Assembly (NCBI GenBank): GCA_023055425.1
Contig: JALGPY010000001.1
Span: 144,857,368 to 144,921,367 of the forward strand
Direction of reading: 5' to 3'
DNA length: 64,000 nt
Source: Linanthus parryae
Lineage: Eukaryota > Streptophyta > Magnoliopsida > Ericales > Polemoniaceae
The first letter of the stretch is position 1, and every line of letters starts with the position of its first letter. Under the pieces are notes generated by a model, which was not told where the DNA came from, did no database searches, and saw only the letters and a program-made list of their open reading frames with translations. This document shows positions 32,202 through 42,602 of this stretch, piece after piece. Made by a program: the position numbers and the translations under genes.

Positions 32202-33631
32202 AGCAATTATAAATTATTTTTCAAAAAAAAAAAGTTTAAAATCATAAAATTTTGAGAAAGGGCAATCGAGATAACGAAAACAGTGAAGAAATTGAGTTTG
32301 AATCCTTTGAAAGAGAAGAAAACTTGCACCGAGGTATAGTAGATAGGTGAGAGCCAGTGACCTTTGGAATCCGCAAGTAGTTATCAACTGAGCGAAAAAT
32401 CCGACTAGTTGCTACACCACTGTCACATAGGTAGTCGACAACCCGCCCACGGGCGCCGTCACGGTCATCGCATTTTTCGGTGGAGTGACTGGCTATCAAG
32501 GGACCTCACGTCCTGTTTCTTACCCCTAGGTCCAATTAGTCAACCCGTTTGAAGCCATTTACCCTCTTTCTTCGTAGCCACTTTAGCCTAGGCAGCCTTC
32601 TTTGAGACCTCATCAGTCGATAGTTGGTTATTCTACGTGTTATGACGGAGGGAGTGAGTAGGGGCAGGTTTTAGATGGGGGAGCTTCACGAGTTATCAGT
32701 TTTGGAAAGTTTCGATTTTGACACGTTTTTCGAGGGAAGGACAGGGTGAGTGAGAGGCGACAGTGCAGTAATTTGCGGAGGTGGATCACTTCACTACATA
32801 GTGACCACAGGAGGAGTTAGTCGCGTGCGAGCATCTTTTCGCACAAAACGGGGTTCCGGGGGGTTGAAGGGTCAATTGGTGGTTGTGCCGTTTTTCTACA
32901 TCTTTGGTGATGAGGAGGTTCGGTGGGACTGCACAGTATTATCTCGACTACAGGATCAGTGCTTCAGATTAGTGTGGGGGTACTTCACATGAGGACATTT
33001 TACATACCCCACGACAGAGATTTATTTTCACTCACTCAGCTTTAGTCAGTTTAGTATTGTCAGTATTCGTGTACGTTTGTATATATAGTTGTGTTAAAAA
33101 AAAAAAGAGAAAAGGAAAAAAAAAAAGAAGAAAAAGAAAAAGAAAAAGAAAAGAAAAATTATTATGATCCAGTTTTTAGTGTGATTTGTGTTTTTATTAT
33201 TTAAATAAAAAGCTGAGTGAGTGGCACAATTTTCGAGACGTTTTGCACCGCTTCACATTTGTGGCCGCGAGCACGTCAAAGACACACCGGGGGACAGGAG
33301 AATTGGGAAAGCAGGAACTTAGGTGTTTCGGGCAGTTTTTCGGGATCTCGGTGAGGGGTGTGAGTTTGGTAAATTGTGAGAATGTCATAACATGTAGGAT
33401 TATGCCGTACCTTGATACATATATCTATCCTACCTGATTAGACATAGATCCTTTCGGAAACAGCTCGGATGGTAAGTTAGCTAGGGATTTGCTCAGTTTG
33501 ATAACCAAAGTAATAGTACTTCGGTCCAGTGCTTAAATCCACCATATAAATCTGTTCAGACTTACCGATCGCTTGCAGGGAAGTAAATTCTGGAAAGGAC
33601 GAGATCACGAGGACACACTGTTTATGTTTTT

Positions 33632-33649
33632 GAGGTTGCCCGATCTCGC
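33632..33649 (+). other. Conserved 3' hairpin, element B
   Basis: GAGGTTGCCCGATCTCGC lies 234 bp before the 3' LTR. Its stem GAGGTTG/CGATCTC pairs in RNA with G-U wobbles. It corresponds to the perfect stem GAGATTG/CAATCTC in elements A and C. Confidence 0.7.
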
Positions 33650-33828
33650 AAAAAAAATATATATTTGTCACTAGTCTGTTTTGAGACGTTTGAGTCTGTG
33701 TATATTCTATCTGAGTCAGTTTTTCTATCGAGTCGTCCGATTGAAAGGTTCGGGTCGAAAGCGTATGCAACGGTAGGGTATGTACAGAGTCAGTCACGAG
33801 GACAGAAATGCAGGCTAGAGTTGGCAGG

Positions 33829-33865
33829 ATTGCTCGGGACGAGCAATGTTTAGTGCGGGGGTATT
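33829..33865 (+). promoter_or_regulatory. Pre-PPT hairpin and polypurine tract, element B
   Basis: ATTGCTCGGGACGAGCAAT forms an 8-bp stem with a GGA loop. AGTGCGGGGGTATT follows directly against the 3' LTR as the plus-strand primer tract. Confidence 0.85.
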
Positions 33866-35471
33866 TGATAACGCCCAATTAGGGGTTATCTTTTAGCCCG
33901 ATTTCACGAGTATTTGTGTCGGAATTAGCGGTTTTTGCCGGAAAATGCCTTAGAATGCCTCGGGAATCTAGAACGAGACGTTTATTTGTACTTGCTGGAT
34001 TTCTGCTTATTTCTTGCTATATTTGGATATGATCGCGAGTTTTCGTTCGTGTTGCCTTTTCAGGAACAGGTTTAGGAGGTGCATCGGGAAGCGTGTCGGG
34101 ACCAAGCCGGGACCGTCTCGGGAAACGTGCACAAAACCGGGACACGACGGAAACACGGAAAAGCAGAAGTACACCGAAGAGGCAAACCGGGAGCATCAGG
34201 CAGAAGAGTGGGACCCAGGGGACCAGACCTGGCCCACCAAAGGACCAAGTAGGCCCCACCTAGCCCCCACGGCCTGCGTATATACGCAGGCCCTGCGTAT
34301 ATACGCAGCCCCTGCGTATATACGCAGCCCCTGCGTATATACGCAGGCAGTGAGGGTGGTGGAGGTTGTTGGTTGGGCCCTGGTTGCGTATATACGCAAC
34401 CCCTGCGTATATACGCAGCCAGTTTTGACTTTTGGTCAAAGACGGTGGACCGATGGCAGATTCTGTAATTTCGGGCACAAGCGTTTTCGGGAAACAGCAC
34501 TATTTAAAGACTCGTCCAGACTCGTTTTGAGACATCACGGAGACACAGCACAACCGAAGGACAAGACATAGCATTCACGGAGAGCACGAAAGCGCGATTC
34601 GAGATTCGAAGACTTAGTTTGATTTCGTTCTCTCTCTTTATATTCAGAAACTGCGTTTTGTATTATGTCTAGTCGTAGCTAAACTTCTCACCTAGGTTCT
34701 CGGTGAACCTAGGGTTTTGTACTCAGATTTTATGATTACTACGTTTATGGATTCATGATGATTATCTTAATTCAGCAAGTTGTATCTGTTATTCTGGTTT
34801 TGATTAGTATCGTATATGCATGATCGGATTGATCACCCAGGATTGCTATAGACCCGAGCTTGTAGGTGAAAACGTCAAGTTAGGGTTAGGAAGAAAAACC
34901 GGGATTTAGTACCTTACCCTGATAGACCGACCAGAGAAAGGGAGATAGGGCTAGCATCGAAAAACGTGAGACCAACTGTTAGAGAATTTGACCCAGGCCA
35001 TTCGGACAGGTTAGAAACCCTAACAGGATTAGACCGAGACTGCAGACTTAGGCAGCTTAACAAGAATCCGAAAGTCTGCAGGATCGGGATTACGTGTGGA
35101 ATCTGAAAAGTCACTGCACAACTGGTACGTTGCACAGATACCGAAACTGCTGAGTGTTTTCATAATCGAACGTAAAACTAAAATCTGTAGAAACCCTAGG
35201 GGATCCTGGAGTCTAGTCTTCATCTATTATCGTTACAACCAAATCAGCTTATTTCAGAAAACGTCACAAAAAATATTTACGTCTTTAATTTCTGTTTTTA
35301 GTTTAGTCACTATAATCACAACCTACTCCTCCTGGTTACTACTCTTGGAAAACCGAAACTGACAACGTAAGTAAACCCGAAACAGTCCTCGTGGGAACGA
35401 TAACCCGAGTCTAATTGCACCCGGTACTACGAGATTCGTACACTTGCGATAGCACGTTAGTTTGCGCATCA
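33866..35471 (+). repeat. 3' LTR of element B
   Basis: 1606 bp, 57 bp longer than the 5' LTR. The whole difference is three extra 19-bp palindrome units in the first half of the array (34273-34350). Otherwise nearly identical to 21930-23478. Confidence 0.94.
34273..34420. repeat. Palindrome array, element B 3' LTR
   Basis: Six palindromes: four in perfect 19-bp tandem (unit CCTGCGTATATACGCAGSC), then the T/A-flanked and C/G-flanked copies also present in the 5' LTR. Confidence 0.94.
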
Positions 35472-35476
35472 ATCAG

Positions 35477-37332
35477 CCCCACAGTTTGCCAGCACAAGAT
35501 CCGGCTCATGGAAGACAAGAAGCCGGTAGTTCAGTTTCAGCGCCGTCTCAACCCTCACATGCAGGAGGTGGTGAAGAAAGAGGTGCTTAAATGGTTGGAA
35601 GCAGGTATCATCTATCCGATTTCCGACAGCACGTGGACTAGCCCGGTGCAGTGTGTCCTTAAGAAGGGAGGTATAACTGTGGTGGAAGGGGAAAAAGGTG
35701 ATCAGATTGCCACTCGTACAGTTACTGGGGGGAGAGTTTGCATGGATTATCGCAAACTCAATGATGCCACTTTAAAGGATCATTTTCCCCTCCCATTTGT
35801 GGACCAGATGCTTGATAGGCTGGCACGTCATTCGCATTACTGCTTTTTGGATGGATATTCTGGGTATAATCAGATAACGAATGAGCCAGCTGACCAGGAG
35901 AAGACGACATTTACTTGTCCTTATGGGACTTTGCATTCAAGCGCATGCCCTTTGGGCTATGCAATGCCCCTGCCACGTTTCATAGGTGTATGATGTATAT
36001 CTTCTCAGACATGATGGAGCAAAATTTCGAAGTCTTCATGGATGATTTTTCGCTTTATGGTGATGGTTTTGAAGACTGCCTCCAACAGCTAGCTCGGGTA
36101 CTGGACAGATGTATTGACACCAACCTAGTTCTTAACTGGGAGAAGTGCCATTTCATGGTGACCGAGGGGATAGTGTTGGGGCACAAGATTTCCAGTAAAG
36201 GCTTAGAGGTAGATCGGGCAAAAATTGAGGTGATCGAGAAGCTTCCTTATCCTACATCTGTTAAAGGGGTACGGAGTTTTCTGAGACATGCAGGTTTCTA
36301 CCGGCGCTTCATTAAAGACTTTTCGAAGATCACAAAGCCTTTATCTGGGTTGCTTGAGAAAGATGCCGTCTTTGATTTCAATGAAGAGTGCAAGGCAGCT
36401 TTCGATTTGCTCAATAAAAAGCTGATTAGCTCTCCCATTATAGCCACCCCAGACTGGACCTTACCGTTCGAGCTTATGTGTGATGCCAGCGATTATGCGG
36501 TGGGAGCAGTGCTGTGACAGCGGAAAGACAAGGTAGCTCATGTAATTTACTATGCCAGTCGTACTCTTAATACTGCACAGGTTAATTATGCCACCACGGA
36601 GAAGGAGATGTTAGCTATTATCTTCGCATTGGACAAGTTTCGTCCATACCTTGTGGGTTCTCAGGTGACTATCTTCACGGATCATGCAACCCTCAAATAT
36701 CTCCTTACTAAGAAGGATGCGAAGCCTAGATTGATTCGATGGGTGTTGCTAATGCAAGAGTTTGATATAGTGATCAAGGACAAAAAGGGAGTCGAGAACG
36801 TTGTTGCAGACCATTTGTCACGACTGGAGAACGAAAAACAAGAAGATGTGCAAATTAGAGAAGATTTTCCAGATGAACAACTTATGGTAGTGGTAGCAGC
36901 TGTGCCTTGGTTTGCGGATTTGGAAAATTTCAAGGCGCTCAATATTGTCCCAAAAGACATGTCTTTCCATCAGAAAAATAAATTTTTCGCAGATGCACGA
37001 CACTATTTCTGGGATGACCCTTATTTGTTCAGGTTGGGAGCTGATAACGTGTTGAGAAGATGCGTAGCTGAGCCAGACACTTTGGACATTCTTAGACATT
37101 GCCATAAGCTGAATTGCGGAGGGCATTTTGGCAAAACGCGCACTGTGGCAAAGGTATTGCAAAGTGGATTTTATTGGCCTTCTTTACATAAAGATGCTCA
37201 TTTGTTTGTACAGCAGTGTGATCGATGTCAGAGAACTGGCAAAATCTCCAACCGAAATGAGATGCCTCAGAATTTCGTGTTGGAAGTAGAGCCCTTTGAT
37301 GTTTGGGGCATTGATTTCATGGGACCATCCCA
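35477..37332 (+). pseudogene. pol: Element A RT, RNase H and integrase N-terminus (broken)
   Basis: Continuation of element A pol after element B. RT motifs are [29 protein letters not shown] and VFMDDFS (about 36030-36047). A 1-nt deletion near 35932 shifts the frame before [11 protein letters not shown]. RNase H has [12 protein letters not shown] followed by a TGA (36515-36517) where element B has Gly. After the stop come [10 protein letters not shown] and [10 protein letters not shown]. The integrase zinc finger ([12 protein letters not shown] to CDRCQRTG) and the first catalytic Asp (WGIDFMGP) are intact. Coding is then cut at 37332 by a copia solo LTR. Confidence 0.93.
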
Positions 37333-38775
37333 TGTTGGGTTTTGAAGTAGGTAACGCAGCGGAATAACAAAATTTAACTCTACTTCAATGCCCACCACGG
37401 ATCGTCAGGAAGAGACATCATAACATGATAAGAGACATAGTATTGTGTACCTTTGAATTTGTGAGATCCCACGAAGAATGATGTCCTCGTCTCTACGGTT
37501 TATCCACGTCTAGAGGTGAGATCAAGATTCTTCCTTCAAACAAGTGCTAGCTTGAACCCGGAGGAAGAGGGAAGAAGATCAAAGCAACAAAGGCACAAAG
37601 AGCCAAGAGGGGATCGGCCCCTCTTCTTGGCGCCGACGGGAAGGGCGGACGGGGCTAGGGTTTCGGCCCTAGCTCTTGTCTTGCTCTTTCTCTTGTTCTC
37701 TCCCACTCTCTTTGTTATGTCTAATAACAATTAACATCAAGTGGGAAGGAAGCTAGAGCCTCCTTTATATACTCCAACAACTCCTTGTTGTTTCCATAAA
37801 GGAGTTTCCTAATTCTACATGAACTAGAATTATTCCCTTCCTTGCAAATTAGTCCTACTAAGTTTGCAAGGTGTTGCACAATGATCCTTCCATTAATTAA
37901 TCAATATTAATTAATCCCAAATCTAGATCTACTCTATTTGACGTGTGACCCCATAGGTTTCTACTTAGTTGGTAGTAACTCTTACTAACATGGAGCGGTG
38001 TCTAGCAACACATCCATGCCACCCAACTAATAGAAATAGTCAGTGATCCCGACAAACCTTTGTGCCCAATATGTCATATTGCATTATCCCTTTGTCTCCA
38101 TATCCGGATTGGACACGAGACATAAATAGTCACACTCGTATATCCAATCCATAGTTCATCGATCCTGGGAATATGCTTATACTTGCAGATAACATTAATA
38201 TCTCTATATTAATTTATCTGTGTCTGGCCAGACATTCAATAAGCCTCATCCCTCGAGTGGCCGTGGATATTTACCCCCATTATGTGGGAGGGACAAATCC
38301 TATCTACATCACTACGATCTCTAAGCTTGCTTCCTATCACGTCCGATAGCCACCTTTATGATTACCCAGTTACGGTGTAACGTTTGATAACATCAAAGCG
38401 CAATATTTCACAACTAGAGTATCTAGTGACTTCAAGTCCAAGGATTGCAATAATATTAGCACTACGAAAAGCGATTGTGACTTCACATAATCTAATGTAT
38501 CCTTTTCGTCGTGGGTCAATCCAGTATGCCATTACTCCTAATGCATACCCATGTGTTGGATCGTGATATCTCCATATCAATCCAACCCCATACTAGTCTA
38601 TAGATGATTGTCCCATTAATCATTATAATTGACTAGGGATATTTAAGAATATAACACCTTATATTCTAAGGACTTCATTCATGTTAGCATATCTCCATAT
38701 CGATAACATAATGAATCGTAAATCCATATATATTTGTCACAATTAATTGATTGCCTCTAGGGCACAATTCCAACA
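37333..38775 (-). repeat. Solo LTR of a Ty1-copia element in element A integrase
   Basis: 1443 bp. On the minus strand it starts TGTTGGAATTGTGCCCTAG and ends AAAACCCAACA. It is clearly related to the element D LTR at 48527-49959, with shared blocks such as TCTATAGACTAGTA and GGATTGATATGGAGATATC. No internal copia sequence is present, so the rest was probably lost by LTR-LTR recombination. TCCCA occurs on both sides, but with three extra bases on the right, so the duplication is imperfect. TATATAAAGG near 37765-37775 (minus strand) is its TATA box. Confidence 0.9.
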
Positions 38776-39637
38776 GTCTCCCATTGGAAATCTTTATATA
38801 TTGTTAGCTGTGGATTATGTGACCAAGTGGATAAAGGAAATGGCTTGCCCTAAAAACGATGGAGCTACTGTAGAGAGATTCGTGCGTAAGAGCATTTTTA
38901 CACGGTTTGGAACTCCTAGAGCCATTATCAGTGATGAAGGATCGCATTTCGTGAATAAAGTCTTTGCCAATGTCTTGAGAAAATATGGGGTAAAGACGCA
39001 TAAGATATCACTGGCTTATCATCCGCAGTCGAATGGGCAAGCAGAAGTTTCTAACCGAGAGATAAAAGGGATTCTGGAGAAGACAGTCAACCCGGGACGC
39101 AAAGATTGGTCTCTGCATTTAGATGATAGCTTATGGGCGTATAGGACTGCTTACAAGACCCCTTTGGGCATGTCTCCCTATCAGTTAGTATTTGGAAAGT
39201 CGTGTCATCTTCCGGTGGAACTTGAGCACAAGGCATTCTGGGCTCTGAAGAAGATCAATTTGGACGCTAAGCTCTCAGGTGAGCAACGAAAGCAAGCACT
39301 GCTTGAACTTGAAGAATTTCGATTGATGGCGTATGAAAGTGCAAAAATCTATAAGGAGAGGACAAAATTGTGGCACGACAGGCACATCATCCCGAGAGAC
39401 TTCAAAGTAGGACAGAGGGTGCTGATCTTCAACGCCAGACTAAACCTATTTCCAGGGAAATTAAAATCGAGATGGAGTGGTCCCTACTCAATTACCTCAG
39501 TTTATCGGTGGGGATCTCTGGAGGTGGAAGATGCAAATGGGAACAGATTTAAGGTGAATGGCCAGAGAGCGAAACCGTACGTGGACGGGAATTTCATTGG
39601 AGTCATTGAATGGCTTAATGCAACTCCCGCACTTTGA
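38776..39637 (+). pseudogene. pol: Element A integrase core and C-terminus
   Basis: Resumes as [18 protein letters not shown] and runs open to the natural stop at 39635-39637. It carries the second and third integrase acidic residues (IISDEGSHF and [16 protein letters not shown]) and the C-terminal SH3-like region ([18 protein letters not shown]). No frameshift in this part. It is separated from the first catalytic Asp by the solo LTR, so no functional integrase can be made. Confidence 0.93.
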
Positions 39638-39655
39638 TTAATCTCTGAGGTAACT

Positions 39656-39707
39656 GGGTCGGGCCGTCGACCTTAAATTACAAAGCGCTTGTTGGGAGGC
39701 AACCCAA
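39656..39707 (+). other. Conserved post-pol hairpin motif, element A
   Basis: GGTCGGGCCGTCGACC and, 9 nt later, AAAGCGCTTGTTGGGAGGCA plus ACCCAA. This is nearly the same as 29042-29096 in element B although the surrounding spacer has diverged. Confidence 0.75.
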
Positions 39708-41303
39708 CCTATTTATTGCTGTAGAGTAGGTTTTAATACTGTTTTGTGATTTTTATTCTGTTTGATTTCATTGAGAGGTGCGAGAGAGTGGATTTAGTGT
39801 TTCCATGAGTATGTGCAGGATTACGAGGTGAAAGGCCTATTTCCGATCCCCCTTCTTGATGCGCGCGTGCGAAACAGAGTAAAAATTGAAGATTTGCAGC
39901 CCAATACGCGTATCGGGGTTCGAAGTGAAGGAATTGAAGCTAGAAGGCATTCTTGTACCTATTCAACACACGCACCTGAGGAAGATCATATTCCCGGACT
40001 CCCGGTCTTGATATGCGCAAAAATTTGATTGATGAACGGAGAAAGCTAGCACGCCGGCACGGATTACGAGGTGAAATTTCGAAGAACAGATTGAAAACAA
40101 AATTGAACAGTGCCAACGTGTGGGGGTGGTCAAGATCTTTTTGTAGACAGGTGGATCGCGCATATCGGAGTCCGGATGAGGAAGTTACGCCAAAAAGGAT
40201 GCTTTAGAGAGTAAAACGAGGCCAAAAACATCCGGAAATGCAAAACGTGCCTTGGAACGCGTAAAATTGACAAAGGAAATACTCCCCGGATTTTGGGAGT
40301 GTTTTAAGGTGAAAAGGGAGTCTCGAGGTCGAGGAGATCCTTCGGAAAGCAAAGGCGCGATTAAATACGCAAAAATTTGACGAAAATGATGTTTTTGGCA
40401 AGCTCCAGACAATTGTCTTCGTACGAAGACTTTGTACTTAGAAAAATTTTTAAGCTCTGAAGATTGTCTTCTTATAACAGCATGCAGTATCTATATAAGA
40501 AGGCCTTCGTACGAAGACTCTTCGTACGAAGACTCTTCGTACGAAGACAATTGTCTTCGTACGAAGACATCGGGCAAAAAGACTGCTGAACCCACGCACG
40601 GAGAACAGATAGAGGCTAGTTATTGGGGGGCTTTTTAGACTTTTTGCACGAGCTTTGGGACTACATCTGAACCCAGCAGATCACCTTCCTCATTCCTCAC
40701 GAACCAAGCTCTTGTCTCCTCCATAGCCGCAAGAACACAAAATTGCGATCTTCCTTGTTTCTTCGTCAAATTCAATAATCAAGCATAGGTTTTGCTCGCG
40801 ACAGAGAGGAGAACAAGGATTGAAGGGTAGCTTTGAGTGAGATTGAGAGACAAGAGAGAACAGAGAGGAGGAAGAACTAGGGTTCCGAAGTGAAAACTCA
40901 GAAATTGGACCACTTGGAGTTTGATTCAACTTACGGACAAGAAGGCAACGCTAACGGGGACTTCACAAGGAGTACGGAGCATCAATCGATTCGGAGTTTC
41001 GACAAATTTTTCCGGCAACCACAAAACAGCCCGGTTTGTCAACTTTCTGAAATTTTTGTGCCCGTAAGACTTGCTCTGGGCACGTAGGTACACTCTAAAC
41101 TAGTTATTTCAATATTCGTGTCTTAGGCACAAATTGAGTAAAAGCCCAATTTATTTTTTGTTTCGCTTAGTAGCGCGCTTGGGGGCGATTTCTTAGAGTC
41201 CTAGGAATTACGTGCTTACTTGCCTACGTGTTTAATTTTGTACACACTTCTTGTCACGTGCACAAAAGTTGAATTTCTTGTTATACTTGAATTTGTATTC
41301 TAA
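39708..41303 (+). other. Element A spacer between pol and ORF3
   Basis: 1.6 kb without a convincing gene. About 40380-40640 is a diverged copy of the LTR segment around 17745-17970: the palindrome array, TGTACTTAG, TATCTAYATAAGAAG and GGGGCTTTTT are in the same order. A leader-like region with AGAGAGGAGG sequence follows up to the ORF3 start. Confidence 0.7.
40415..40568. repeat. Palindrome array before ORF3, element A
   Basis: Five copies of the GTCTTCGTACGAAGAC palindrome family, one at 40415-40430 and four at 40504-40568, with a separating stretch related to the LTR separator. Confidence 0.92.
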
Positions 41304-42602
41304 ATGGCGGGTGGAAAGAAACGGAAGACGGGAGAGGGTACCTCGCAAGAAGCATGGGGGTCGGGCGAGCCTCAATTAGAAATTCCGCCCATTCCCCAAT
41401 ATGAAATCTTGAGTGCCCCTCCCCCATCTAAACGGGGCATTGTAGGCCGACGAACGGCAAAAGTTAATCTGAAAGAACGGAGTATTGGGCCCGGTTGTTA
41501 TGATAGTTTCCGTTTTGTCACCTACGAGGCCCATCTAGACTCTCGTAAGGACACGTATTTGACTAAGAACGGGCAACATGAAAAGGAATTTCCATTGCAT
41601 GAGGATATGCCTAATCCCATCAAGGAAATTTTTGAGCGCGAGAAGCTTACCAACTGGTTTAAGCTAGTAGGGCCTTCTAGTTCCCATATTGCGAGAGAGT
41701 TTTGCCTCAACTTGAGGTATGCAAAAGATGGTGAGAGCCGAGACCCTCGTCTTGTGTACTGTCGGAACGAGTGGATAGTCTTCACGCCAGAGGCTATCAC
41801 TTTAGCCATGGTTTTCCCCGCTTTGCGAGAGGGTTGTGGGTACGAGACTGTTCTTCGTAGTGAGAATCTGTGGTCTCGTCTGAATGCAGTTTGTTTTGCA
41901 AAAGGGGTAGATCCTTGGGACAGAAAAGGGGAGGTGATTCATTGGAAGGCCGAGAAGAGGTACTATAGGCCGGAGGCGAGGTGGTGTTGTGAATTGCTCG
42001 AGAACTGGGTTTTGGGAATCACACAAAACCCCAGTTACTCTTTCCGCCTATCGGTTTGGGCTCTCTGTCTTTACACCGGGGTTAGGATCGATATCCCTAA
42101 GTTTATATGGGAGAACTGTCTAGAGAGGGTGTCGAGGACTAACAAGTTAGGTCCCGGTCATACTTGCTTGCTGACTCACCTAGCCAAAACAGCCGAAGTA
42201 GTCATTGGGAGAGACATGGACTTGAAACCATTCACGGCTAAGAAATGACATAGGTTTGATGAGACAGCGAGGAATAGGGGAAAGGGTAGGAGGATGAACA
42301 CCTCTAGGTTTGATAACCAGGTTGCCTATGACCACCTGAGAGAGGAGATGGCCCGGGATAGAATCGAGAGAAGACGCCAGTTTGCCCACACTCGGGACAA
42401 TCAGGTGAAGTTGGGTGGATTAATCCAGATGGTGGGCCAGTGGGTGATACAGTCGAGTGGTCACGCAGCGGGGGAGTTTGTTCCACCAGTCCCGACGGCG
42501 GATCCGTGGTTCCAGGAAGAGGAATTTGAGTATCCGGTTCCGCCAAGTGAGGACGATGAAGAAGAAGAGGATGAGACAGAAAATGAGGAGGAAGACGAGT
42601 AG
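41304..42602 (+). pseudogene. Element A ORF3, Athila-type extra protein (one stop)
   Basis: The ATG at 41304 is followed by a basic MAGGKKRKTGEG, a possible nuclear localisation signal. A globular part follows: CYDSFRFVTYEAHLDS, SHIAREFCLNLRYAKDGE, WIVFTPEAITLAMVF. The layout matches element B ORF3 (DSFRFV, REFxxNL). The frame is interrupted by TGA at 42246-42248, a likely CGA-to-TGA change, and reopens to 42602 with RFDETARNRG, DHLREEMARDRIERRRQ and a very acidic tail (DDEEEEDETENEEEDE). Uninterrupted, it would be 432 residues. No signal peptide is seen. Role unknown. Confidence 0.85.

Larger units (their letters stand above)
31948..33865 (+). other. Element B 3' non-coding module
   Basis: 1.9 kb between ORF3 and the 3' LTR with no conserved frame. 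In order: a G-run PPT-like tract (31972-31990), two palindromes (32164-32201), GAGAAAGGGCAATCGA (32254), TAGGTAGTCGACAACCCGCC (32429), a GA/AAG-rich tract (33093-33160), a hairpin (33632-33649), a second hairpin (33829-33847) and the PPT. Confidence 0.8.
21930..35471 (+). mobile_element. Element B: Athila/Tat-type Ty3-gypsy retrotransposon nested in A
   Basis: A full-length 13.5-kb element with LTRs at 21930-23478 and 33866-35471 and TSD ATCAG. Its gag-pol lies in one frame broken only by two TAG codons. A long third ORF follows. It is related to A at protein level but is a distinct family with different LTRs and a different palindrome. The sister LTRs differ at about 15 positions by eye (roughly 1%) plus a 57-bp array difference, so B is slightly younger than A. 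Confidence 0.95.

Noticed and set aside
37328..38783. Perfect TCCCA target duplication for the solo LTR
   Set aside because: TCCCA is on both sides, but three extra bases separate the right copy from the LTR end, so the duplication is not clean.
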